Source of the DNA: Paramacrobiotus metropolitanus
Taxonomy: Eukaryota; Tardigrada; Eutardigrada; Parachela; Macrobiotidae
Assembly: GCF_019649055.1 (NCBI RefSeq)
Contig: NW_026570221.1
Location: 558,001 to 622,000 of the forward strand
Length of the DNA stretch: 64,000 bases
Reading direction: 5' to 3'
Part shown: positions 11,346 through 20,711 of the stretch, piece after piece
How positions within the stretch are numbered: position 1 is the first letter of the stretch
Layout of the letters: the number at the start of each line of letters is the position of its first letter
Notes under the pieces: generated by a model
The model's database searches: none
What the model saw: the letters and a program-made list of their open reading frames with translations, nothing else
Told to the model about the DNA's origin: nothing
Position numbers and translations under genes: made by a program

Positions 11346-11687
11346 ACCGCACTCAAAAAGCAGTCAAATCCATCTCCGGCATTGTTGTTGTTTACAATGC
11401 ATTTATCGTAATTAATTGCGAGAACTTCCTGAAGAGGTAGTCAGAAAGGACGGTGTCCGCTCACTGGTAGACAGGCGAATGCTGGCCCAACTGTATGCCG
11501 ACCCAACACTTCGCCAAGCGTCACAAGCTTCGACCCCACAACATTGACCGTCACGGGAACGACGACTATTGAAGATTAAGACACCTAAGAAGTCTACGAC
11601 AACAAAAGATTTTTCAACAAAATCGCTAGCTCGGATTCGGAACGGGGCGACATCATGTCTGGTCAGCGAATTTGCGTCGACGAAATG

Positions 11688-11724
11688 GCGCGTCACCGAT
11701 ATGCTTCGTATATCGGTGACGCGC
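11688..11724. repeat. Perfect hairpin with a partial third arm
   Basis: GCGCGTCACCGATAT pairs with ATATCGGTGACGCGC around a 7-base loop. A further direct copy of the arm (CGTCACCGATATGCG) follows at 11730-11744. Function unknown. Confidence 0.6.
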
Positions 11725-12309
11725 TAGCACGTCACCGATATGCGCTTCCTTTGATTGATTACCGCATTTTCACTGTTTTCTTGACCCGAGGGAAGGTCGA
11801 TGAGGTGCACATTGAGAAACGTGGAAGCCTCATCTGCAATGCAAAACGCCGTCTTTGGTTGGCGCATTGCTGGGTCTTCGGATGATACCTTTTAACATAC
11901 AAGTCTATGAGAGAAAATTTTTGTTTTGAGCAAACTGCTAACGCTAACCGTTCCAGTCTGGACATCACTGGATCCGCAAAAAAGTTGTACTAGCAAAAAT
12001 AAAAATAAACAACGCCTGTATCGACCTGAAATGAGTGATCAAAGCGGCTATCTGAGTGAATAAAAAATATATACTGTACAGCACTTGGTGATGTTCAAGA
12101 CGATCCAAGTGCAGCTGCCGTGAGTGAATTCTAAACTTCTATCATTGCCGTTTTTTTTTGGTAAGGAAAAAATACTCGCTAATCTTAGTTGTTTCCGTAT
12201 TTCCCTCAGATTTTTTCTTCCATACGATTGGCAGTGTTACCGAATACATGAATAAATGAACTTATATCTTGGACTTTTGCTTCTTAGCGAGTAAATACTA
12301 CTGACAAAG

Positions 12310-13414
12310 ATGCACCTGTACGAAAATGATGAACGATCGATGTACGCGTGGAACGCCGTGCATGTGAAGATTAACGGTCAACTGCAGCACGGGCATGTCA
12401 TCGGCCTGGAAGAGAACGACAACGCTCCGTCGCACCTGATCGTGGATTTCGGGTGCCCGTCACAGCAAGCGGTGCGGGTGCCATACGGAACGATCTGGGA
12501 TTGCTCCATCGACCGTTCTGGCAGAGTCAGCGTGGGGGACACCGTGAAGGTGCTGGTGTACGACGGAGCGGATGGTACCTGGAAGTGGTATCGTGGGAAA
12601 ATGCTGATCGCCAGCTTTAAGAACTTGAAGGATATGGCGCTAGTGAAGGTGACGATGGGCAACTCGGTTCGTCGCGAACTGCTTCCCCGCAGACAAATTC
12701 GCAGCTTGGTCAAATCACAACTGCTAACAGCGGGACACTTTGTCGTGTGGACCTGTAGCGTGCCTAACGGTTACTGGGCTTTACAACCGTCGGTCGCGGC
12801 GTTGCTGCTCCGACAAGTTGGGAAACGATTGAAGATGCGATTTATCACGGTGCTCGGTCAGACGATGCTGTACGTGACACAGAGCCACATGACAAGTTCA
12901 AGCGACGAAAGCGGACTGATTGTAAGTCTCGCTGTTTACTGACGTCTTTTTTTAGGAAAGTATTGTGATGGGTTGCATGTTCTTACTACAGGGAATTATT
13001 TTTGAGAGAGAAAGAGTTGCGCGTGCCTTTAGTCAACAACCATGCGAGAGACACGAGAGTAAGCCAACACTTCTGAAGTATATGAGCAATTCATGTTTAC
13101 CCCGCAAGCTTTTTCATTTATCAAAACTGATTGCAGTCTCCGATTGCGAGGATTGTAAACCGAAGGAGAAAAAGCCTCTGAGTGTCGGTGAGCGTGGTTT
13201 GGTGTTGCCTGTGGAAGTGTTGAAGGAAATCTGCCTGTCACTGGACACCTTCGAGCGGCAGCGCTGCCGACGTACTTGTTCGCTGTGGGAAGCCATTCTC
13301 ACCTCGCCGGAGTTGGTCCAAGAGGTGCGTGTGTCCCGTCAGCTTCCCAGCCCTTCACTCCGCTGCAAGTGGGAGGATAACTACGCCATGTACGCTTGCA
13401 TCTTTAAACGGCTA
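12310..13414 (+). pseudogene. Copy A of the Tudor-like/F-box family (class I), truncated by a MULE
   Basis: Exon 1 is 12310-12921 (204 codons, MHLYENDERSMYAWNAV to ESGLI). The intron is 12922-12991, exon 2 is 12992-13058 (GIIFERERVARAF), the next intron is 13059-13136, and exon 3 starts at 13137. Exon 3 reads the basic patch KPKEKKPL and the F-box LPVEVLKEICLSLDTFERQRCRRTCSLWEAILTSPEL, and then stops matching at YACIFKR where a Mutator-like element begins (13415). Both introns keep good GTAAG donors and AG acceptors in the same places as copies B and F, so it was recently functional. The rest of the gene body is missing. Sequence after the element resumes in the family's 3' flank (16960). Confidence 0.8.
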
Positions 13415-13813
13415 CCGATCACTTCGGCCGTTTTCATTTCGGCCGCGCTCATTTCGGCCAAAGTTTTTCGGCCGCCATTCATTTCGGCCGAGACTCACTT
13501 CGGCCTGCGGTCAAATCGGCCGCCATTCAATTCGGCCGCCGCTTACTTCGGCCGCAATACTTTTCTGGATTGTTTCTGCCAGTACAATCTTTTAATAAAC
13601 AAATTGCTAACAGTGAAGTTGTTTGGAAACCAAATCTATCATGAGGAAACATTTGCAGCTTGAACGATAATCAGAAACAAAATACCTAACAAACACGTTC
13701 TGGTGGCTTACGAGATCACCTTACACGAGTAAAAATACAGTCAGGCGAAAGGAAAAAAATAGAAACAGTTATGCTTCCGAATTACTACATTCACCACCAG
13801 TTCACAGCATCAT

Positions 13814-15729
13814 CTACTCAGTAACTTCCACATGTTTTGGCTTTTGAATATCGGCACGTTTCTTCAGCAAAATTTCCAGATTTTTTGCAATCGATTCTAG
13901 GTATTCCATACTCGTCATATTTTCGTAGTTTCCTGCCACGTTCTTCAGTCGTTTCGTCACCTCAACATATTTTTTGCGTGGTTTTGGGACTGACTCCCCT
14001 GCCATACGGTTGGAAATCTCAGTTTCTTGGTGCGATTTTTCTCGGCATAAAAGATTAAAAAATCCATAGATCTCCGGGTGGTCCTTGTCCACTGTATCCG
14101 CAAACGTTTTATGCCATCCTTCTAATCGGTTAGTTGTTCGGTGAACATCTTGCAAGAGCCGCTCGTAACAATTCCACATTCCAATCGGGTATAACGGTGC
14201 TTTATTAACGCACCCAGCCGCGGTAAGCACAGTTTTGCCGACATATGACGTTCGAATGTATTGGACGAATAAATCCGTAGGATGGAATGGAAAACCCGGC
14301 TTCTGCAGTAGCTCATTAAATACACGTTCCATATCGCTTGGCGGCACAAACGCAAGAGCCAGCACCATCCGGCAGGTTCAGGCTGAATTCTGCATCGTTT
14401 GCGTAAGCCAGTTTGTGACCAAGGTCAACTAATTTCCGATGTACCGTATGCTCTGACCCAAGTGGAAGTTGCACCCTTAGAAAAAGTATAAACTTAAGAA
14501 CACCAATGAGAAAATTATGAAATCATTAAAAAGCACAAGAAACCTAAAAACCTCAGAAAAATAAGAAACCTAAAAAAAGAAACGTCAGAAATCTGAGAAA
14601 ACAAAGAAATAAAAAAACTAAGAAAACTAAGAAACCTAAGAAACCTAAGAAACCTAAGAAACCTAAGAGACCCAAGAAAACTAAGAAACCTAAGAAAACT
14701 AAGAAACCTAAGTAACCTAAGGAACCTAGAAAACTAAGAAAACTGAGAAAAACTAGAAAAACTAAGTAGCCTAAAGAAATCAAGAAAACTAAGAAAACAT
14801 GCGAAAACATATGAAAAAACCAGAAAATCCGTAATTTCAAGAGAAAACGTACAACAGCCTAAATGATAGAAAATTTAATATTGAATATTTACCGCCAATT
14901 GCTGATTCCGGAAAAACAGTTCGAAACGCTTTAATTGCGCTTTGTTCAAAGTCCATAATCATATACTTCGACCGACGTTGCCCTGTCTGGCTACTCGAAC
15001 GATAGCGTCGTGGACAATGTGGAACAACCGTGTGTAGAACATTTCGCATTTTCCTGGGAGCAAGGCACATATTAGCGGCGTCGTGCCACCATACACGTCA
15101 CCATGTATCGTATATAACTGCCGGAACACTGGAGGACTAACGCTGAAGGTTCCATCGCTTAACCAAACAGGTGACCGCATTAAATGTTTAATGTTCGCTT
15201 CAGTGGCAAACACAATGATTCAGTTTTGATCATGCGCGCCTGTATCTTCCAAAAACACATTATTGCCGCGAGCGTTGCCGTTCTTGAAAAACTGCACATC
15301 AATGTCCGCTAGGTCACGCACTCGTGTCGCTGGAACACCCGCCTCTTTTCGCTCCCGTCGAACAACCTGAGCAAGTGCTCCGTAACTGGACATCTGCGCG
15401 GTGGTAGTTAGTGAAACTGTATTCCTCACTTCCTCAATAAGTTGACGGGGTCTCTCCACAGTTGCCTTTGCACGAGCCTTTAATTCCTGTCTTACAACAT
15501 TTCCAGTAGCTTTAGCGATATCCGGTGCATGAGAGTGATGACCGCGTTCCGCTGGTTTGCCTCCAACATAATGCAGACGCGCTTTGCAATAATCTTTCTC
15601 TCGGCACCGCCACTGTTCACAAGCTTCGGTTTTCGCTTCTCCTCTTTCTCGAGCCTCGATGTATTCGTAACCATTGAAAATCAAAACTTTGCCTTTGCGA
15701 TTTGTACAAGAAAACGTCACTTCAGACAT
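13814..15729 (-). pseudogene. MULE transposase with FLYWCH zinc finger, broken
   Basis: 15729-15220 encodes a FLYWCH-type finger: FSCTNRKGKVLIFNGYEY, W-C-C in QWRCREKDYCKARL, then HHSHAPD. 15213-14959 carries the MULE core VWLSDGTFSVSPPVFRQLYTIHG with the first catalytic Asp expected in SDGTF. 15070-14837, in another frame, carries MIMDFEQSAIKAF, the DFE-AAI motif of the second Asp. 14368-13814 has the C-terminal PIGMWNCYERL-HRTTNRLEGWHKTF block. A CCTAAGAAA array (14480-14830) lies between the last two parts. The frame changes could include introns, but the array and frame breaks suggest decay. The role of the intact family is cut-and-paste transposition in the nucleus. Confidence 0.78.
14480..14830. 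repeat. CCTAAGAAA 9-mer array
   Basis: Imperfect tandem CCTAAGAAA units, most regular at 14625-14725. The same repeat occurs inside the array-type elements and the foldback at 541-1115. Confidence 0.8.
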
Positions 15730-16436
15730 TGTGAAACTGATCAGCGTAACTTCATTAGCATAGAAAACTGAATGACCTTTGCTACGTCATAGCTTTCCAT
15801 TGAAGGCGATAAAGATGATCACAGAAATATAACTTATCATGGACGATAAAATCTGAACTTTAATTTAAAGAATGAAAACGAAACTGCAAACTCGGACGTT
15901 AACTTATTTTCCGTAGTTCAAACGTGCATCTTATCGTCTGGCTATGACATCTTTGCCGCAGTATAGCAATAGGGGCGTTAACAGCTCTAAAGCCATTTCC
16001 CGCTCAGTTTGACGAAAACAACAAGTCCACCATTTTGCATATACAAGCGATGACATTCTATTGGCCATCTGCATTCACAGTGCCCTAAGAAGCTGGCTGT
16101 TACTTGAAAATAGGGTGCGGCTAAATAACCCACATGCCCTTTGACCAACGCGAATGCCGCAAAATGGCCGACAAGGCGTTTCTGCTAATTTTGTTGCGAA
16201 AACTGCGGCGAAACAGCAATTTCAGATAACTTGTCTTAGCCGTAATGCAGGCAACAAAATCAATAAGATTAGCATTTAAACAATGGTCTTTTGAAGCCCA
16301 TTTAATGTTTTTATTTGTTTCAGTTTGGTGACACGGCGTATACGCAGGTCTTTCATTTGAATTAATAACATCTTGCTCTCACTACATGGCAAATAAACAA
16401 AAATTTAACAACGCGCAGAAAAATCTAAGAAATCCT

Positions 16437-16957
16437 AAGAAACTTAACTTATCCCTAAAACTTCCTGAGTAAAACTAAGAAATTATGAAAAATCTAGATA
16501 ATCTAAACAAAAAAATGTAATTATAAAAATTTGCATTTCGCACGGAACACTGCAATGCCACAACAATATTATGGCCGAAATGAACGGCGGCCGAATTGAG
16601 CACTGGCCGAAGTGAGCCTCGGCCGAAGTGAGCGGCGGCTGATGTGAGCGCGTGCGGCCGAAATGTAACGCGGCCGAAGTGATCGGACGCGAAGAAACTT
16701 AACAAATCCCTAAAACCTCCTAAGTAAATCTAAGAAATTATGAAAAATCTAGATAATCTAAACAAAAAAATGTAATTATAAAAATTTGCATTTCGCACGG
16801 AACACGGCAATGCCACAACAATATTATGGCCGAAATGAACGGCGGCCGAATTGAGCACTGGCCGAAGTGAGCCTCGACCGAAGTGAGCAGCAGCCCAAGT
16901 GAGCGGCGGCCGAAGTGAGCGCGTGCGGCCGAAACGTAACGCGGCCGAAGTGATCGG
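16437..16957. repeat. Tandem duplication of the MULE right end (about 255-bp unit)
   Basis: The segment starting AAGAAACTTAAC at 16437 is repeated from 16692 with few changes, including the AATATTATGGCCGAAATGAACG stretch. The element therefore has a doubled right end. Confidence 0.8.
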
Positions 16958-16959
16958 AC

Positions 16960-17405
16960 GCGGCTTTGAGCTGCATCGTTTTTTTTGATTTTATTATAAC
17001 TGGTAAGCCTGTCTCGTGGTTTCGCTGTTTAGACTGCGTCGCTGTCTTATCCAGTTTTGTTCAATTTCCGGCATTTTTCGTGTGGTTCATGATGAACGTT
17101 TATTCCCAGTTATTTCGTCGTAGCGTAATAAACAATGTAATCGTAAGGCACGTCCTTCTTATAGAATCCGCCTTTGCATTACGTGGACGACACTCCAGCT
17201 CCGATTAGATTGTCAACTTTCATCCAATGGTTCCGTTAACTGTTGATGAAGACGGAGTTGGCGCGAAACGAATGCGCTATCGAATCACTGGTCCTGGTGC
17301 TTCGCGACGGATAGCGGGATTACGAAATTGCAAAACTGCGAAATCGCAGTTATTAACTCCACCTTTGGACGGTCAATGGCTCATTAACGTTTACGATATG
17401 CGGTA
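16960..17405 (+). other. Relic 3' flank of a class I F-box gene
   Basis: Non-coding sequence matching the 3' flanks of copies B (27960-28200) and F (48690-49050). Shared pieces include GATGAACGTTTATTCCCAGTTATTTCGTCG and the GTAATCGTAAGGCAC and ATTAACTCCACCTTTG blocks. It shows that copy A lost its 3' half and that its flank survived on the far side of the MULE. Confidence 0.65.
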
Positions 17406-17761
17406 ACTGTAACCAAGCTGTTCAGCCCAAAGAAAGCGGGATTCGTATTACGCCAGTTATGCCAGCATCTTCAAGCACATCATGCCTGTTATGCGAACGA
17501 TTAGCATTTACGATATCCGAACTCCCTATCGTTTCTGACGTTTGGTGATAAACCGTTGAACCTTGTTACGAAGACGCCGAACGAAGCCGGAATCCGCATC
17601 GAGCGTTTGATCGTGTGCCGGCAAGCCAGAAGGTTCTACAAGGGAGTGGATGTTGAGCGCCATGTCCGCCTCGGTGTCCACCGAGGTGTCCAAACTGTTG
17701 CCTTGCTGCAATTGTGTAATTTGGAAGGGTTGTTTCCTCGGGCCCGTGAAAGAAGCCTTCC

Positions 17762-18936
17762 GGGTCGGCCAAGATTACCTTTGCCTCCCCTTTGCCTTTG
17801 CCTTTTCACTTTGCCTTTTTCAACTTAACCTTTACCTTTGCCTTTGCCGCCGCGAACACCTTACCGTCCGAATTAGCCTTCCCAAAAAACCGTTCTAAAT
17901 GACCTTTACCGTTGGCTCTAGCCTTTGCATAACAGACTAGCGTCAGACAAATTACCGTTTTTTTTAATAATTGACATCAAGCAACAAAATAATGTAAACA
18001 TAACTGGACCGGCGACTAACGTTTTAGATCAGATCCTGTTCGATTATTAACAGTGGCGTCGACGCACACTGTGGTAGTCATAAAGTAGAAGCCGACTTAA
18101 TAAGAGATAGGCTAGGATACATTCAGGATATCTCTGACCGACTGCTGACATTCAAGCGGATAGATGCTTATATGGAACTCATATTTGAAGATGGATTCAG
18201 ATTGTTTTAGTATAAACAGTAAAAGACGCTTGCCTTATTAAGTATTAAAAATTCTACAAAACCCTTAAAATACTGATACTGTATCGGCAAAATTTATCTA
18301 ATCGAAGGCTAAGTGAGTAAAATTTACCGTTCTGCGCTATCAGCGACAGCAAATAATGAGTGCTCACAAAGTCACAATGTAGGTAACCCATTGAAAGCTA
18401 AGATCGAATCTAGCGTGGGAATTTAAACCTGGCTATTATGCGGTGAAAAGGCGATAAGACGTACAGTATGTACTATCAACTATGTACAATAAAAAATGTA
18501 CAATAAAAAGATCAGTTTATTTCTCAATATGTACAAAAGCGAACCTCGCCTTTGTACATATTGCGAAATAAACTGATCACAATAATAAAAAAAATATAAA
18601 TAAAAAATGGTTACGATGGTATAATTTAATACGAGTATACTGTATAAAGCAAAAATTTCATAATTTTCCATGTCGAAGATACCACGGCGCTAAAAAATTT
18701 CGGAAATGGTAAAGTGTTTGACGGCATTCTGTCATGCATCGGCTAAAGCCAACGGTAAAGGTAATTTAGGACGGTTTTTTGGAAAGGCTAACTCCGACGG
18801 TAAGGTGTTCGCGGCGGCAAAGGCAAAGGTAAAGGTAAAGTTGAAAAAGGCAAAGTGAAAAGGTAAAGGTAAAGTTGAAAAAGGCAAAGTGAAAAGGCAA
18901 AGGCAAAGGGGAGGCAAAGGTAATCTTGGCCGACCC
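17762..18936. mobile_element. 1.2-kb foldback element with 9-bp target duplication
   Basis: The tips are GGGTCGGCCAAGATTACC and its reverse complement, followed by long arms of CCTTTGCCTTTG-like units on the left and CAAAGGCAAAGG on the right. AAGCCTTCC is present at 17753-17761 and again at 18937-18945, an exact 9-bp duplication as made by Mutator-type transposases. Removing the element with one duplicate restores the F-box reading frame. An inner 28-bp hairpin (arms 18510-18537 and 18551-18578) starts GATCAGTTTATTTC. No protein is encoded. Confidence 0.85.
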
Positions 18937-18985
18937 AAGCCTTCCACATGCCGTTTGCCCTGTTCACGCCCGGAAATGTTCGTGC

Positions 18986-19641
18986 GGATCCATCACCTGG
19001 CCACGAATCAGGTGCCGTAAAACCTCCCTGGCCACGTATCAGGGAGCAGCTATTCACCTGGCCACGCATCAGGTGTCCCACTCCACGCATACGCTCCTTC
19101 CGGTGGTCGAGCATGTTCTGACGTTTCCACGAGACTCCGCGGCCGAGCTGAGGCTGGCCACATGCCCCAACACAATCGCCGGCGTTTCTCTTATTATGTC
19201 GTTAATGGAAGTTTGCGCCGGGGCGCTAACTTTGTTTAACGCGGTAAGAGAAACGCCGGCCAGCCTGATTTCTCGTTAAAGCAGGGCATTGATGGACAAT
19301 TGCTTGGACTTCGCACGGACCTGATGACTGCCTCCTCTCTATCTCCGTGGAATGCGGAATCGTCCTGTTTACCAGCGGATCGTCTGCCTGCCCTTTGTCG
19401 TTGCAGTGGATCCCGCGCTCGCCTGTCCATCGCCAGTTATGCCTGTCCAGTCCTCTGATTGCCTCTCCGTCCCTTTCACTGGCAGCGGGAGTTAACTTAT
19501 TTACCTGATAGCATTTCGCGAAAAGATTGTTCATGTGCGTTGGGTGATGGCTGTCATTTCATTCGGTTTGCACGCGTGTCGGATTGAATAATTTCTGCAA
19601 CAGTTAGCGCTTGAATGTGACCTTTCAACTACTTGGAGTTA
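18986..19641 (+). repeat. Left terminal repeat A1 of the DIRS-like element
   Basis: 656 bp, repeated at 23470-24125. It starts GGATCCATCACC and ends CTACTTGGAGTTA. It contains three short hairpins near its left end and a 16-bp inverted repeat (GCCGGCGTTTCTCTTA at 19178-19193; complement at 19245-19260). Confidence 0.85.
18994..19075. promoter_or_regulatory. Three hairpins with constant loop and varying stems
   Basis: 18994-19014 (stem CACCTG/CAGGTG), 19024-19046 (stem CTCCCTG/CAGGGAG) and 19055-19075 (stem CACCTG/CAGGTG) each enclose a GCCACG-N-AT loop. The stem bases change together while the loop stays fixed. The set is repeated at 23478-23559 and 24309-24390. Possible recombinase-binding or RNA-structure site. 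Confidence 0.6.
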
Positions 19642-19709
19642 AACTACTGGAAGTTATCTCATCCATTGCGTGGGATTGATCGCGAGTTCATCTGATATTC
19701 AACATCACA

Positions 19710-20711
19710 ATGTCGGGAAGACGGGGCAGAAGAACCAACGCCAACGCTCCCCAACCACCGGCAAAGCGACCAGCAAGGGGACGTCCACGGGCGCAGATGA
19801 TCCTCAACTCTGGCGAATTTCCTGCTAACAGCAACGCCACGGTAAGCACGGGAAGCACAGTCAGCATCGATGCCCAGGTTACCGCGGCCAGACAGCATTT
19901 GGAGTCACTGCTGGCACAGAGGAACCCGGAGGTACAGCTTTTACCGGGTACTCCCACGCCTCCAACGGCCGTCCAGTCCCAGCCAACGGAAACCGCCATG
20001 CTTATTCAGTTGATGCTCTCCCAGCAGAATCATCTCACCCAGCTAACACAAAAGGTCAACGATCTCTCCCCATCGACGTCCGCGGGCACAAGCGCAGGAG
20101 CCACAAACAGTAAGAAACCACCACCGTTGCCGGCTGGGTTTCCTCTTGTTAGTGATAAATGTCTGGAAGAACTGTATGACCTTACGGTTAATGTCGATTT
20201 AGACAAGCTGCTGCGGGCGAATAGCATTATGTCACCAATCCAGGGCGAAGCTAAGATCGAGATTAGAGATAGTAATTTCGTACTATCTGATTCTAAACCG
20301 CGAAAGGTCACGATTACATCATTTACATTGTGGTGCGAAGCGTTCATTGTTTTTCGTCGTGTACGTAGTCATTATCATCCTGAGCTTAGAGATCCGTTAG
20401 ATTCATACCAGGCTACCATCACCGACCTGGCGGGCACGTACACGGCTGCGGTGTGGCTAGAGTACGATAAAACCTTCCGTGCCGGCCGCACCCGCGACAC
20501 AAGCCATGACGACTGGTACCGGCTTGACCGAAACCTACTGGACCGCTGCGTCGCTCGCCTCCCACATCGCGCACATCTCCAGCTATGCCGCGAGTGCGTG
20601 ATCGCGGACCATACCGAGCAGGACTGTGCCAAGAAGCTCCAATTCCCAGCACAAGGTCGACAGGACATCAAGGCGGATCGGCCCTTTCGACACATCCCGC
20701 CAGACCTGTAG
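19710..20711 (+). CDS. Gag-like protein of the DIRS-like element
   Basis: The ATG at 19710 opens a basic N terminus (MSGRRGRRTNANAPQPPAKRPARGRPRAQ), a low-complexity stretch and a globular core. The core ends in WLEYDKTFRAGRTRD--DDWYRLDRNLLDRCV, a block typical of DIRS-group capsid proteins. The expected zinc-finger tail is not in this frame but in the +1 frame just after (20626-20892, CRSWNNGRCTRGANCLYSHKCAVC). Either a frameshift mutation or programmed frameshifting near 20560-20640 separates them. The likely role is packaging of element RNA. Confidence 0.7.
   Translation: MSGRRGRRTNANAPQPPAKRPARGRPRAQMILNSGEFPANSNATVSTGSTVSIDAQVTAARQHLESLLAQRNPEVQLLPGTPTPPTAVQSQPTETAMLIQLMLSQQNHLTQLTQKVNDLSPSTSAGTSAGATNSKKPPPLPAGFPLVSDKCLEELYDLTVNVDLDKLLRANSIMSPIQGEAKIEIRDSNFVLSDSKPRKVTITSFTLWCEAFIVFRRVRSHYHPELRDPLDSYQATITDLAGTYTAAVWLEYDKTFRAGRTRDTSHDDWYRLDRNLLDRCVARLPHRAHLQLCRECVIADHTEQDCAKKLQFPAQGRQDIKADRPFRHIPPDL

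Larger units (their letters stand above)
13415..16957. mobile_element. Mutator-like element (MULE) with TTTCGGCCG-rich ends
   Basis: The two ends are inverted (CCGATCACTTCGGCCG at 13415 and its reverse complement ending at 16957). They are built from degenerate units around ATTTCGGCCG (13420-13560; 16560-16690; 16815-16957). The minus strand between them encodes a FLYWCH zinc finger and pieces of a MULE transposase (13814-15729). Flanking 9-mers (AAACGGCTA left, ACGCGGCTT right) are only partly alike, so the expected 9-bp target duplication is eroded or absent. It interrupts F-box copy A. Confidence 0.75.
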
